Shown one piece after another: positions 45,398-56,452 of a DNA stretch of 64,000 nt. The DNA is from UBA3103 sp002365855 (GTDB taxonomy: Bacteria > Bacillota > Desulfotomaculia > Desulfotomaculales > Pelotomaculaceae), in NCBI GenBank assembly GCA_030627625.1, contig DAOURR010000004.1, forward strand, positions 22,031 through 86,030. The letters are read 5' to 3'. The notes beneath the pieces were generated by a model that had not been told where the DNA came from, did no database searches, and worked only from the letters and a program-made list of their open reading frames with translations. The position numbers and the translations under genes were made by a program. Position 1 is the first letter of the stretch; each line of letters begins with the position of its first letter.

Positions 45398-46509
45398 GGC
45401 TTTTGCATCTAAAATGCCTGAAATTAGTCAATTTTAGAAATTATGAAGAGGAGATTTTTGAGACTGATTCTCGTTTTAATATTTTAAAAGGACAAAATGC
45501 CCAGGGAAAAACCAATTTATTGGAAGCCATATATATTTCCTGCACGGGCAAATCTTTTCGTACCTCCAGGGAAGCAGAAATTATACGTTGGGACAGCGGC
45601 GCTTCTTATATTCACGGTTTTTTGGAGACCGGAGGAAGGGAAGTGGAGGTAAAAACTGCACTGTTCCCGGGACAAAAAAAGATAGATGTTAACGGGGTCA
45701 GGGCACGTGGGTACCCAGTCGGTTGGCCGGGAGTGGTTGTGTTTTTACCGGACGATCTTGTTATGGTAAAGGGTTCACCACAGGAAAGGCGCCGTTTTTT
45801 AGATTTTGAGATTGGCCCTTTTCACCCCCAGTACGGGCATTACCTGGCGCGTTATAACCGGGTGCTGTCTCAGCGCAGCAACCTGCTCAGGGAAATAAGA
45901 GATAATCGCGCAAAAATTGAAATGCTGGATGTTTGGAACGAGCAGATCTGTCGTTACGGAAGTAAACTTTTATTTTTTAGGTTGGAATTGCTAAAAAAAT
46001 TTAACCCCATCATCTGCGACATACACCGCGAATTGACTGACGGGGTGGAAAATCTTAACTTGCGATACCTTTCGTCAATTAAACTGGAAGGGGTGTCCAG
46101 CGAGGAAGATATTTATAAAAGTTTTAAAACAGCGCTAAAAGCTGTAGAAAAGGAAGAAATTTCCCGTGCCCAATCCATGATCGGTCCTCACAGAGACGAT
46201 ATCTCAATTTTGATTAACGGTGCAGATGCGCGGATTTACGGTTCACAAGGGCAGCAGAGAACCATTGTTTTAACATTTAAGATTTCAGAGATTATACAAT
46301 GGTATAATGAACTGGATGAGTATCCGATCTTACTGTTAGATGATGTGCTTTTTGAGCTGGATCAACGCCGTCAGGAAGCACTGTTTAATCGTGTAAGGGG
46401 TTCCGTCCAGGTATTTGTTACTTCCACTGGCTCAGAAGATATCTATTTTGGAGATAATACTAATATAAAAAAATTCACAGTAAGATCGGGTAAAATAGTT
46501 AGTGATTAA
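45391..46509 (+). CDS. recF: DNA repair and replication protein RecF
   Basis: A 372-residue SMC-like ATPase with Walker A KGQNAQGKTNLLEAIY, signature ERRRFLD and Walker B LLLDDVLFELD. It helps load RecA at gaps. It starts at GTG 45391 or TTG 45394, overlapping the S4 gene stop. Confidence 0.96.
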   Translation: MLRLLHLKCLKLVNFRNYEEEIFETDSRFNILKGQNAQGKTNLLEAIYISCTGKSFRTSREAEIIRWDSGASYIHGFLETGGREVEVKTALFPGQKKIDVNGVRARGYPVGWPGVVVFLPDDLVMVKGSPQERRRFLDFEIGPFHPQYGHYLARYNRVLSQRSNLLREIRDNRAKIEMLDVWNEQICRYGSKLLFFRLELLKKFNPIICDIHRELTDGVENLNLRYLSSIKLEGVSSEEDIYKSFKTALKAVEKEEISRAQSMIGPHRDDISILINGADARIYGSQGQQRTIVLTFKISEIIQWYNELDEYPILLLDDVLFELDQRRQEALFNRVRGSVQVFVTSTGSEDIYFGDNTNIKKFTVRSGKIVSD

Positions 46510-46520
46510 GGGGGAAAGGT

Positions 46521-46769
46521 ATGTTTTTACACCTCGGAGCAGATGTTGTGGTCCTGAAAAAGGATATTATTGCGATTTTAGATAACCGCACCAGGCAGGC
46601 ACAGGTCACGAAGGAATTTATAGAGATTGCAAGGGACGAAGGATTTATCAAGGATATCCACGAAAAAGAAAAGCAAAAATCATTCATTATTACAACCAGG
46701 GAAATTTTTATGTCTCCCATATCATGCACGACGTTAAAAAAGAGAGCGGCAAACTCCCTGGAATACTAA
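46521..46769 (+). CDS. remB: Extracellular-matrix regulator RemB (YaaB, DUF370)
   Basis: An 82-residue DUF370 protein (MFLHLGADVVVLKKDIIAIL). RemB-type proteins are DNA-binding regulators of matrix genes in Bacillus and lie between recF and gyrB. ATG with AAGGGGG upstream. Confidence 0.88.
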   Translation: MFLHLGADVVVLKKDIIAILDNRTRQAQVTKEFIEIARDEGFIKDIHEKEKQKSFIITTREIFMSPISCTTLKKRAANSLEY

Positions 46770-46809
46770 AAAAATAAAATTTTTATCTACTATAATTAAA
46801 TTTTATTAA

Positions 46810-48735
<1,926 letters not shown>

Positions 48736-48749
48736 ATTGATTGAAAAAA

Positions 48750-48778
48750 GCTTCTGGACAAGCTCCAGGGGCTTTTTT
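48750..48778 (+). terminator. Terminator after gyrB
   Basis: GCTTCTGGA and TCCAGGGGC form a 9-bp stem (two G-T pairs) followed by TTTTTT. It ends the dnaA-gyrB block and separates gyrB from gyrA. Confidence 0.8.
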
Positions 48779-49228
48779 ATTGAGAATTATGCTTTTTTAA
48801 AACTGTGGATAAGTGACCTGAGAGGGACTGATATTGCTTACAGTACCTTGATGTTGAAACACTTAGCGAAATTTTTATTTAAATTTGCGGGATTAAACTT
48901 TACCGCCGGATTGAAAAATACGCCAGTATTGATACGATCATTGTTTTTGTCAGCTCGAAAAAGTGCCCGAAGGGGCCTGTTAACTTGTCTCACTTTGTCG
49001 CATTGTTAATAAAATAAGCACAATTTATCAAAACAGGTACCCGTAAGGTAATTTGTATCTGAAACACCAGCTTTACCAGGGAAGAATAGCTGATTAATAT
49101 TTCTAAAATTTAGTAAAACCGAGCAAGAAAGAGATTGCTGGAGAACCAGAGGGCACAATACTATAAATTCCCAATAATTGGGTTTGCACCGATGTGGTAG
49201 TATGAAAATCAAAACGAGGAGGTAAAAT
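48779..49228. other. gyrB-gyrA gap with a perfect DnaA box
   Basis: No supported gene in this stretch. A perfect DnaA box in inverse orientation (TGTGGATAA, 48804-48812) is present. Remaining sequence is AT-rich and shows no clear hairpin. Confidence 0.55.
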
Positions 49229-49267
49229 ATGGCAAGTTCAGGTTTTTGGGGGGATAACGTGTTTTGA
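49229..49267 (+). CDS. 12-residue open frame with strong ribosome site
   Basis: ATG at 49229 is preceded by GAGGAGGTAAAAT and encodes MASSGFWGDNVF, then TGA. The ribosome site is one of the best in the window. It may be a leader peptide for the next small gene or the start of a lost small protein. No homologue can be named. Confidence 0.3.
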   Translation: MASSGFWGDNVF

Positions 49268-49314
49268 AGTTATGATGAAATGATCGGGAAATGGATTCCA
49301 GGGAGAGGATGAGC

Positions 49315-49608
49315 GTGAGAACGATTTCTACATATAGGCCTACTAGGGTTAGAAGGACTAAATCCATTTTGCTTACAGCTTTGCTTGTAGCGATGGCCTT
49401 CCTTGCTGGAGCTGTCGCCGAAAAAACGGCTCATTTTATGCAGGACGTAGTCTTGGCCGCACCAATAATGCTGGACCAGGCCAAGGAGTTTTTACAGCAA
49501 AGGGTTATATTTAAGGTTAATACTGCGGCTGAGCAGCTTAAGTGGGCAGCGGTAATCATAATTTCAATCGTTAAGGGATCCGGAAACTACGTTATCAGGG
49601 GTCCTTAA
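49315..49608 (+). CDS. Small single-pass membrane protein, unknown
   Basis: A 97-residue protein with a basic N-terminus (RPTRVRRTKS), one membrane helix (ILLTALLVAMAFLAGAVAEK) and a second hydrophobic stretch near the C-terminus (WAAVIIISIVKGSG). GTG at 49315 is six bases after GGGAGAGG; an ATG at 49291 is possible with a weaker site. No family recognised. The helix and following EKT resemble the peptide encoded at 52730, on the other side of gyrA. Confidence 0.5.
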   Translation: MRTISTYRPTRVRRTKSILLTALLVAMAFLAGAVAEKTAHFMQDVVLAAPIMLDQAKEFLQQRVIFKVNTAAEQLKWAAVIIISIVKGSGNYVIRGP

Positions 49609-49959
49609 CCGTAAAAGAAATCCCGGAACGGGAGGTGCATGATCGGGAGAAACCATCCTTATTTCATGGCAGTGGCCCAGTTAAGAGAATAACATTATCG
49701 ATGGAAAGATTGAGGTGATGTATCTTGCTTGTCTGAAAGCCCCCTCAATGTCACACGCGGGGGATAAAACTAAATCCTGTAAAAAGCGGCAAACCGGGTT
49801 TTATTAGCAGGGGCTGAGTGTACGCGCTGCTCCGGGGTGAACAACCCTTTGATCAAACCGGGCCGCCAAAGCAGAGAAAAGAGACATGTTCATAGAAAAC
49901 GATATGCTGTTGGAGCAGGCGTGGCTGCCTGCTCTTTTTACCAAGGAGATCGCATTAAA
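49609..49959. other. Gap before gyrA
   Basis: No convincing gene. Two very short open frames with ribosome sites occur (17 codons from 49640 after GGGAGGTGC; 29 codons from 49719 after GAGGTG). A terminator is at 49913-49941. Confidence 0.45.
49913..49941 (+). terminator. Terminator before gyrA
   Basis: GAGCAGGC and GCCTGCTC form an 8-bp perfect stem followed by TTTTTACC. Confidence 0.75.
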
Positions 49960-49988
49960 TTGCACAATATAGATTATTTTGGTATAAT
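49960..49988 (+). promoter_or_regulatory. Sigma-A promoter of gyrA
   Basis: TTGCAC (49960-49965), 17 bases and a perfect TATAAT (49983-49988), 81 bases before gyrA. This shows gyrA has its own promoter. Confidence 0.75.
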
Positions 49989-50069
49989 TCCTAATGGAAA
50001 GAAGAGCCAGCAGTATAGAGTTTAAGTAAAGATAAAACAGAAAAACTATTTTTAAGAGGTGACTGGGTT

Positions 50070-52496
50070 TTGCCATCCCTGACCGGGAAAGTTGTGCCTA
50101 TTAATATAAACGATGAAATGAAGCATTCCTATCTGGACTATGCCATGAGCGTTATTGTTGGCCGGGCTCTGCCGGACGTGAGGGACGGCTTGAAACCGGT
50201 ACACAGACGCATACTTTACGCCATGCACAGCCTGGGCCTGACCCCTGAAAAGTCCCACCGCAAATCGGCCTACATTGTGGGTGAAGTACTGGCCAAGTAC
50301 CATCCGCATGGCGATGTGGCCGTGTACGACGCGCTGGTTCGCCTGGCTCAAGATTTTGCCTGCCGCTATCCCCTGGTGGACGGTCACGGTAACTTTGGTT
50401 CTGTGGATGGTGACTCAGCGGCAGCCATGCGGTACACTGAAGCGCGCATGGCTAAAATAGCCACGGAGATGCTGGCTGATATAGAAAAGGATACAGCTTC
50501 CTTTATTCCTAATTACGACGACAAGACGGAAGAGCCAACCGTCCTTCCTTCACGTATACCAAATTTGCTTGTAAACGGCTCAGCGGGCATTGCCGTGGGC
50601 ATGGCTACCAACATTCCGCCCCATAACATGGGCGAGGTGATTGACGGGGTGATCATGCTGATCAATAATCCCGATGTTGAGATCAGAGAGCTGGCCACGG
50701 TTATTCAGGGACCGGATTTTCCCACCTCCGGCATAATAATGGGGCGGGAGGGCATCTGGAGCGCATACCGCACCGGCCGGGGCAGCATCAAGGTACGCGC
50801 CAGGACAGTCATTGAAACAGCGGCCAACGGCCGGAACACCATTATTGTCAATGAAATACCCTACCAGGTAAACAAGGCCAGGCTGATCGAAAAAATCGCG
50901 GAACTGGTTAAAGATAAAAAAATTGAGGGTATCAGTGATCTGCGTGATGAATCTGACCGGCGGGGCATGCGCATCGTCATCGAGCTCCGGCGAGACGCCA
51001 ACCCACAGGTGATTTTAAACCAGCTATATAAGCACACCCAGATGCAGGACACTTTTGGGGTGAACATGCTGGCCCTCGTGGACGGCCAACCACAGACATT
51101 GAACTTAAAGCAGGTACTTTATTACTACCTGGAGCACCAGAAAGACGTCATCGTCCGCCGCACCCGCTTCGAATTGAACAAGGCGGAGACCCGTGCCCAC
51201 ATTGTTGAGGGCCTGCGGATCGCTCTGTCCTTTTTGGATGAAGTTATTAAAACCATCCGGGCATCCCGCACCACAGATATTGCTAAAAAGGCCTTGATGG
51301 AAAGGTTCAGCCTTTCTGAGAAGCAGGCCGAGGCCATCGTAGAGATGCGCTTAAGGCAGCTAACCGGCCTGGAGCGCGAGAAGTTGGAACAGGAATATCA
51401 GGAGCTAGTGGAAAGGATAGCCAGGCTCAGGGCGATACTTGCAGACGAGGCAAAAGTCCTGGAGATTATTAAAGACGAGATCACTATTATTAGAAAGAAG
51501 TTTGCAGACCCGCGCCGCACAGAAATATCCGATGAAAACGTGGCTTTTGCAGATGAAGACCTGATCCCGGAAGAGGACGTGGTTATCACCATCACCAACC
51601 AGGGATACATCAAAAGGATACCATTGGATACTTACCGCAGCCAGCGTCGGGGCGGGCGCGGCGTTGCGGCCATGGGGACGAAGGAGGAGGATTTTGTGCG
51701 CCACCTCTTTATCACAACGACGCACCACTTTTTTCTCTTCTTCACCAACCAGGGCAAAGTATACCGCTTAAAAGTGCACGAAATACCGGAGGCCGGCCGC
51801 CAGGCGAAAGGTACAGCTATTGTCAACCTCCTCTTTATCGGAGGGGATGAAAAAATTACTACAGTTATACCAGTCAAGGAATTTAACACCAATGAATACC
51901 TCTTCATGGCAACGCAGTACGGCCAGATCAAAAAAACATCCCTGGACGAGTATGACACATCCCGCCGGGACGGTATTATCGCCATCTCGCTGAGAGAAGG
52001 AGACCAGCTTGTCAATGTCAAGCTGACGGGTGGCAAAGAAGAAATTATTATTGCTACCAGAGGTGGGCAGGCGATCCGTTTTTCAGAAGAGGAAGTTCGG
52101 CCCATGGGACGCAACACCATGGGTGTTAAAGGGATCAGGCTGGTTAAAAACGATGTAATAATCGGCATGGAAATAGTACGGCCTGATGCTTTTCTTTTGG
52201 CCGTTACGAAAAACGGGTTCGGCAAGCGCACACTGCTATCCGAGTACCGCGCCCAGGCCAGGGGCGGCAAAGGTATAATAAATATCAGGACTTCGGAAAG
52301 AAACGGCCATGTCGTTGCTGTTCAGGTTGTCAAAGGCGAAGAGGAGATCATGATCATCAGCGCTGAAGGGATTATCATCCGGATCAAGGCTAAAGAGATT
52401 TCCAATATGGGTCGCTCCACAAAAGGTGTAACCCTGATGCGCCTGGACAGGGGAGATTACGTGGTAGCGGTGGCGAAAGTTGATATCGACGACTAA
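50070..52496 (+). CDS. gyrA: DNA gyrase subunit A
   Basis: An 808-residue GyrA with the breakage-reunion domain ([19 protein letters not shown]; active-site tyrosine in MRYTEARM) and C-terminal beta-pinwheel with the GyrA box [11 protein letters not shown] start with GAGGTGA upstream. Separate from gyrB by 1.3 kb, with its own promoter. Confidence 0.97.
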   Translation: MPSLTGKVVPININDEMKHSYLDYAMSVIVGRALPDVRDGLKPVHRRILYAMHSLGLTPEKSHRKSAYIVGEVLAKYHPHGDVAVYDALVRLAQDFACRYPLVDGHGNFGSVDGDSAAAMRYTEARMAKIATEMLADIEKDTASFIPNYDDKTEEPTVLPSRIPNLLVNGSAGIAVGMATNIPPHNMGEVIDGVIMLINNPDVEIRELATVIQGPDFPTSGIIMGREGIWSAYRTGRGSIKVRARTVIETAANGRNTIIVNEIPYQVNKARLIEKIAELVKDKKIEGISDLRDESDRRGMRIVIELRRDANPQVILNQLYKHTQMQDTFGVNMLALVDGQPQTLNLKQVLYYYLEHQKDVIVRRTRFELNKAETRAHIVEGLRIALSFLDEVIKTIRASRTTDIAKKALMERFSLSEKQAEAIVEMRLRQLTGLEREKLEQEYQELVERIARLRAILADEAKVLEIIKDEITIIRKKFADPRRTEISDENVAFADEDLIPEEDVVITITNQGYIKRIPLDTYRSQRRGGRGVAAMGTKEEDFVRHLFITTTHHFFLFFTNQGKVYRLKVHEIPEAGRQAKGTAIVNLLFIGGDEKITTVIPVKEFNTNEYLFMATQYGQIKKTSLDEYDTSRRDGIIAISLREGDQLVNVKLTGGKEEIIIATRGGQAIRFSEEEVRPMGRNTMGVKGIRLVKNDVIIGMEIVRPDAFLLAVTKNGFGKRTLLSEYRAQARGGKGIINIRTSERNGHVVAVQVVKGEEEIMIISAEGIIIRIKAKEISNMGRSTKGVTLMRLDRGDYVVAVAKVDIDD

Positions 52497-52676
52497 AGAT
52501 GACTCAGGACGCCTCGTGCCGTAAAGTCGCGGGGCTTTTTGTTTTTTAATGGCATTTTCGTAAAAAAAAATGAATAAAAAATTCATGCAGCGACATCAAG
52601 CCTGAGGAAATCAAAAAAAACGAAAACAAATGAAATTAAATAACCAGGTAAAGGATATAAGGGGACAAATTTGGGC

Positions 52677-52705
52677 TTGACAGCATATGTTAATATTAAC
52701 ATAAA
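52677..52705 (+). promoter_or_regulatory. Promoter with palindromic spacer
   Basis: TTGACA (52677-52682), 17-base spacer and CATAAA (52700-52705). The spacer and -10 contain the 16-base perfect palindrome ATGTTAATATTAACAT (52687-52702), a likely operator. Confidence 0.6.
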
Positions 52706-52729
52706 CTGTAAGAAGCAAGGTGGGTTATT

Positions 52730-52849
52730 ATTAGAAAGGCAGGCCGTTTATTTATAACCCTGGTTTTAACTCTTTCCGTGTCTCTGGCTGCTGGAGTCCT
52801 GATAGAGAAAACTCTGTGTATCGTGCGGCCGTTTTTTGACCGCCTGTGA
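52730..52849 (+). CDS. Putative 39-residue single-pass membrane peptide
   Basis: A basic N-terminus (RKAGR) and one helix (LFITLVLTLSVSLAAGVLIE) followed by KTLCIVRPFFDRL. There is no ATG, GTG or TTG in frame: after AAGGTGGG come two ATT codons (52727 and 52730), so ATT initiation is implied. A good promoter (52677) lies directly upstream. The helix-EKT pattern resembles the gene at 49315. Existence is inferred. Confidence 0.35.
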   Translation: MRKAGRLFITLVLTLSVSLAAGVLIEKTLCIVRPFFDRL

Positions 52850-52909
52850 GATATTTTTGCGCCATTTCGCGGGTGTGTTTTTTATGCCTGTTTTTATCTT
52901 GTTTTTGGG

Positions 52910-52935
52910 ATCAAATTATTATAAAATAGTTTGAT
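52910..52935. promoter_or_regulatory. Imperfect palindrome upstream of pdxS
   Basis: ATCAAATTATT and AATAGTTTGAT (11-base arms, one mismatch) surround TATAAAAT, a possible -10. This could be an operator for the pdxS-pdxT genes. No classical -35 is obvious. Confidence 0.4.
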
Positions 52936-52968
52936 AGCTAATAGGATAGCTTGATTGGGGGCTTTTTA

Positions 52969-53853
52969 GTGGTTATAAAGGGAACCTGGACGGTAAAAAA
53001 AGGTCTTGCGGAAATGTTAAAGGGCGGTGTGATCATGGACGTGACCACCCCCGAGCAGGCCAAGGTAGCTGAAGATGCGGGCGCCTGCGCCGTAATGGCA
53101 CTGGAGCGCGTCCCGGCGGACATTCGTTCGGCTGGCGGGGTGGCCAGGATGGCAGACCCGACTATCATCCTGCGTATTATGGAGGCTGTTACAATCCCTG
53201 TGATGGCAAAGGCGCGCATCGGTCATTTTGTTGAGGCACAGATCCTGGAGTCTTTGGGTGTTGACTACATTGACGAAAGTGAAGTGCTCACACCGGCTGA
53301 CGAAAGCTATCACATATATAAGCATGACTTTAAGGTTCCTTTTGTCTGCGGGTCGAGGAACCTGGGCGAGGCCCTGAGAAGAATTGGTGAAGGGGCGGCC
53401 ATGGTCCGCACTAAAGGAGAGCCGGGCACAGGCAATGTTGTTGAAGCTGTACGCCACATGCGGATGGTGATGGGGGAAATTCGTCACGTTCAGAATTTGC
53501 CGCGGGAGGAATTGATGTCAGCGGCCAAGGAGATGGGCGCTCCTTATGAGCTGGTAGTACAGGTCGCTGAACTGGGGCGCCTGCCGGTGGTAAACTTTGC
53601 CGCAGGAGGCATAGCCACGCCAGCCGATGCGGCGCTGATGATGCAGCTGGGCTGTGACGGCATTTTTGTAGGCTCCGGCATATTTAAGTCTACAAATCCC
53701 GCTGGGCGGGCCAAGGCCATTGTCTCAGCCACCACTCATTATAATGACCCGAAGATTCTGGCAGAGGTGTCAAAAGACCTGGGTGAAGCGATGCCCGGCC
53801 TGGAAATATCAACAATCGCAGCAGAGCAAAGGATGCAGGACCGGGGATGGTAA
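52969..53853 (+). CDS. pdxS: Pyridoxal 5'-phosphate synthase subunit PdxS
   Basis: A 294-residue PdxS (the normal length): [19 protein letters not shown] (LKGGVIMDV), the active-site lysine region VMAKARIGH and [13 protein letters not shown]. It makes pyridoxal phosphate from ribose 5-phosphate, glyceraldehyde 3-phosphate and ammonia from PdxT. GTG at 52969 with GGGGG upstream gives the correct length. pdxT follows after 287 bases that contain repeats. Confidence 0.97.
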   Translation: MVIKGTWTVKKGLAEMLKGGVIMDVTTPEQAKVAEDAGACAVMALERVPADIRSAGGVARMADPTIILRIMEAVTIPVMAKARIGHFVEAQILESLGVDYIDESEVLTPADESYHIYKHDFKVPFVCGSRNLGEALRRIGEGAAMVRTKGEPGTGNVVEAVRHMRMVMGEIRHVQNLPREELMSAAKEMGAPYELVVQVAELGRLPVVNFAAGGIATPADAALMMQLGCDGIFVGSGIFKSTNPAGRAKAIVSATTHYNDPKILAEVSKDLGEAMPGLEISTIAAEQRMQDRGW

Positions 53854-53859
53854 TTGGGA

Positions 53860-53894
53860 CGTGAGACGTGAGTCGTGGGACGTGGGACGTGAGA
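53860..53894 (+). repeat. Five tandem heptamers CGTGRGW
   Basis: CGTGAGA, CGTGAGT, CGTGGGA, CGTGGGA, CGTGAGA follow one another without gaps, seven bases beyond the pdxS stop. Confidence 0.85.
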
Positions 53895-53910
53895 ATAACG
53901 AAAAAAATTA

Positions 53911-54104
53911 GCACAGGATTAACAGGATAAAAAAAAGATTAATAAGATTTAAGATTAAAATAAATATTAATTTAAGAAATTACACAGGATATGGAGTTAA
54001 AAGATTAACAGGTTTGAAGAAATATCTTGAAATAATTATATAATAAAAAATTTAAAGTATTTAAAAAATCCTGTAAATCCTGATAATCTTGTAAATCCTG
54101 TGAT
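53911..54104. repeat. ACAGGATTTACA inverted-repeat element, copy 2
   Basis: The left arm starts CACAGGATTAACAGGAT, and the right arm ends with CTTGTAAATCCTGTG; they are imperfect inverted copies around an AT-rich core. The same arm sequence occurs at 25931-26083. It lies between pdxS and pdxT. Confidence 0.75.
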
Positions 54105-54140
54105 AACATGTTTTAAAGCTTTTGAAGGGATGGTTTTTTA

Positions 54141-54713
54141 ATGAGAGTCGGTGTCCTGGCCCTGCAGGGAGCTTTCAGGGAACACCAGAAGATGCTTGGC
54201 TGCTGTGGTGTGGATACGAACCAGGTTCGGAAGCCGGAGCAGCTAGAGGGCATTAACGCGCTTGTAATCCCTGGCGGCGAGAGCACTACGATGGGCAAGC
54301 TATTAGTAGAATTTGGGCTTTTTGACCCCATAGTCAGGTTGGGACAGGGAGGATTTCCTATATTCGGGACCTGTGCCGGGCTGATCATGCTTGCCGGAGA
54401 GATTGCCGGTTCACCGCAGCCGAGCTTCGGTCTGATGAATATATCGGTGGAGAGGAACGCTTTTGGCCGTCAGGTCGACAGCTTTGAAGCAGACCTGGAT
54501 ATACCCGTTATCGGAGACGAGCCTTTTAAGGCAGTTTTTATCAGAGCTCCATATATTATTGAAGCAGGCAGCGGCGTGGAGATATTAGCCATGTTTAGCG
54601 AAAAAATAGTTTTTGCTCGCCAGGAAAATTTGCTGGCAGCCGCTTTCCACCCGGAGCTGACTGGTGATTTGCGGGTACACCGCTACTTCCTGGAGAACTG
54701 TTTAGGGAAATAA
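54141..54713 (+). CDS. pdxT: Pyridoxal 5'-phosphate synthase glutaminase PdxT
   Basis: A 190-residue class I glutaminase: GGEST (residues 46-50), catalytic cysteine in FGTCAGLIML and histidine-glutamate in AFHPELT. It feeds ammonia to PdxS. ATG start with GAAGGGATGG upstream. Confidence 0.97.
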   Translation: MRVGVLALQGAFREHQKMLGCCGVDTNQVRKPEQLEGINALVIPGGESTTMGKLLVEFGLFDPIVRLGQGGFPIFGTCAGLIMLAGEIAGSPQPSFGLMNISVERNAFGRQVDSFEADLDIPVIGDEPFKAVFIRAPYIIEAGSGVEILAMFSEKIVFARQENLLAAAFHPELTGDLRVHRYFLENCLGK

Positions 54714-54829
54714 CTGATTAATTACTTATATGGTTTGAACACGCAGCCGTTTTTTTACGCATTACATTTATTAGTGTTTATCGTGACCAATAAAGAATTT
54801 TATGAATAGAGTGTCATTTATATTAGCTA

Positions 54830-54858
54830 TTGCAAATCTTTGTAGCATGTAGTAATAT
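54830..54858 (+). promoter_or_regulatory. Promoter of the T-box leader
   Basis: TTGCAA (54830-54835), 17 bases and TAATAT (54853-54858). Transcription would start near 54865 and include the T-box. Confidence 0.6.
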
Positions 54859-54864
54859 TTTAAA

Positions 54865-55300
54865 CAAGTTTTAAAAAAGGAAGGGGACACACCTCCTGTC
54901 TATGGAAAGGGGACACACCATCTTCGAAGAAATGTCCCCGGTGGAATGGTCCCAAATAAGAAACCCAGTGAAGGGGTAAAGTAGTCCGCTGATAACCTTT
55001 CAGAGAGCCGGTGGTAGCTGTGAACCGGCAGGATCGGCAGGATGAAACAGGCTCCCCGGAGGGGGTTTGCTGAAACCAGCAGTAGGCAAACCCGGGAAGT
55101 TCCCGTTAACACAGGCTCAAGAGGACCGGTGTATACCGGTCAAGAAGGGTGGTACCGCGGGAGAAACCTCTCGTCCCTGTTTTATGGGGATGAGGGGTTA
55201 ACTGTTTTATGGCGGAAAATTCCTTTTCCGCTGTCACCGAGCCTCGGGAGTCGTTTGTGATTTTATAATTGGATGTTCTTTTATGAAGGGAGAGAGTTTT
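54865..55300 (+). promoter_or_regulatory. T-box riboswitch, probably tRNA-Ser responsive
   Basis: The T-box core AGGGTGGTACCGCGG is at 55146-55160. Stem I elements are visible upstream (CAGAGAGCCGGTGG and GTGAACCGGCAG at about 55001-55031). The downstream CCTC..GTCCC/GGGGATGAGG can form the terminator/antiterminator. The TCC at 55053-55055 is a candidate serine specifier, consistent with control of serA and an aminotransferase, but the specifier loop was not folded. A second perfect hairpin (GCGGAAAA/TTTTCCGC) lies at 55212-55231. The 5' part has a duplicated GGGGACACACC. Confidence 0.85.
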
Positions 55301-56449
55301 ATGGCAAGCAAACAGTACCTGATGATTCCGGGACCTACTCCTGTACCACCGAAAGTAGTAGCCGCGATGTCAATGCCGGTTATAGGGCACAGGACCGATG
55401 AGTTTGGCAGGATGTATAAACGTATCATCGAGAACCTGAAAAAAGTCTTTCAGACCAAGAATGATATATTTATTTTGACCAACACGGGAACGGGCGCCCT
55501 GGAAACTGCCATAGCAAATACTGTAAGTCCGGGGGATAAGGTCCTTTCGCTGATTACCGGGAATTTTGGGGAGCGCTTTGCAAAGATTGCCAGGGCTTAC
55601 GGGGCTGAAGTGATCGAAGTGTGTTTCGGCTACGGAAAAGACGTAGACCTGAACATTTTGGAAAAAAAGCTGAAGGAACATCCCGATATCAAGGTGGTGC
55701 TGGCAACCCAGAATGAAACCTCTACCGGTGTAGTCAATGACATTGCAGGCATCGGCGCACTGGTTGGAAAAACACCTGCGCTGCTGCTTGTAGACGGGGT
55801 AAGCGGAGTTGGGGCCATTGAAATAAAAGCGGACCTCTGGGGTGTTGATATTCTCTGCACAGCCAGCCAGAAAGCCCTGATGCTGCCGCCCGGACTGGCT
55901 GTAATCAGCGTCAACGACAAGGCCTCACGGGTTGTTGAAGAGAATAAGTCTCCCCGGTTCTACTTCAGTATACCAGCATTTAAAAAGGTTTATGATAAGT
56001 GGAACACAGCATATACTCCTGCGGTATCATTGTTCTTTGGCCTTGAAGCCGCGCTGGAGATGATGCTGGCAGAAGGCCTGGAATGTGTGTATGCCCGTCA
56101 TGCCATGCTGGCACAAGCTACCCGCGCAGCGGTCAGGGCGCTGGGATTAAAATTAATGGCTGAAGACCACTGCGCCTCCAACGCCCTCACCAGCGTATGG
56201 GGACCGGAGGGTGTAGGCGCGGATGAGCTCCGCAGCATCATCAGGAAAAAGTACGGCGTTTCGTTTGCCGGAGGTCAGGCAGAAGTAAAGGGCAAAATTT
56301 TCCGAATTGCACATATGGGATATTGTGATAAAATGGACGTCATTACAGCCATTAGCGCTCTTGAAATGGCATTGGCGCAGGCCGGTCACTCATTCCAAAT
56401 GGGCGAAGGAGTAAAGGCCGCGCAGGAAGTATTTTTGGGGAGGGTATAA
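55301..56449 (+). CDS. Class V aminotransferase (serine-pyruvate/alanine-glyoxylate type)
   Basis: A 382-residue PLP enzyme of the PucG/AGXT-like class V group: substrate-binding PGPTPVPP at the N-terminus, LLVDGVSGVGA and the PLP lysine in TASQKALMLPPG. Followed by serA three bases later and preceded by a serine-type T-box, so it probably serves serine biosynthesis, replacing SerC as the phosphohydroxypyruvate or hydroxypyruvate aminotransferase. This role is inference. ATG at 55301 with GAAGGGAGAG upstream; six codons of frame extend further. Confidence 0.9.
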   Translation: MASKQYLMIPGPTPVPPKVVAAMSMPVIGHRTDEFGRMYKRIIENLKKVFQTKNDIFILTNTGTGALETAIANTVSPGDKVLSLITGNFGERFAKIARAYGAEVIEVCFGYGKDVDLNILEKKLKEHPDIKVVLATQNETSTGVVNDIAGIGALVGKTPALLLVDGVSGVGAIEIKADLWGVDILCTASQKALMLPPGLAVISVNDKASRVVEENKSPRFYFSIPAFKKVYDKWNTAYTPAVSLFFGLEAALEMMLAEGLECVYARHAMLAQATRAAVRALGLKLMAEDHCASNALTSVWGPEGVGADELRSIIRKKYGVSFAGGQAEVKGKIFRIAHMGYCDKMDVITAISALEMALAQAGHSFQMGEGVKAAQEVFLGRV

Positions 56450-56452
56450 CAG

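Noticed and set aside
49837..50025. 62-codon plus-strand frame before gyrA
   Set aside because: It spans a terminator and the gyrA promoter and has no ribosome site.
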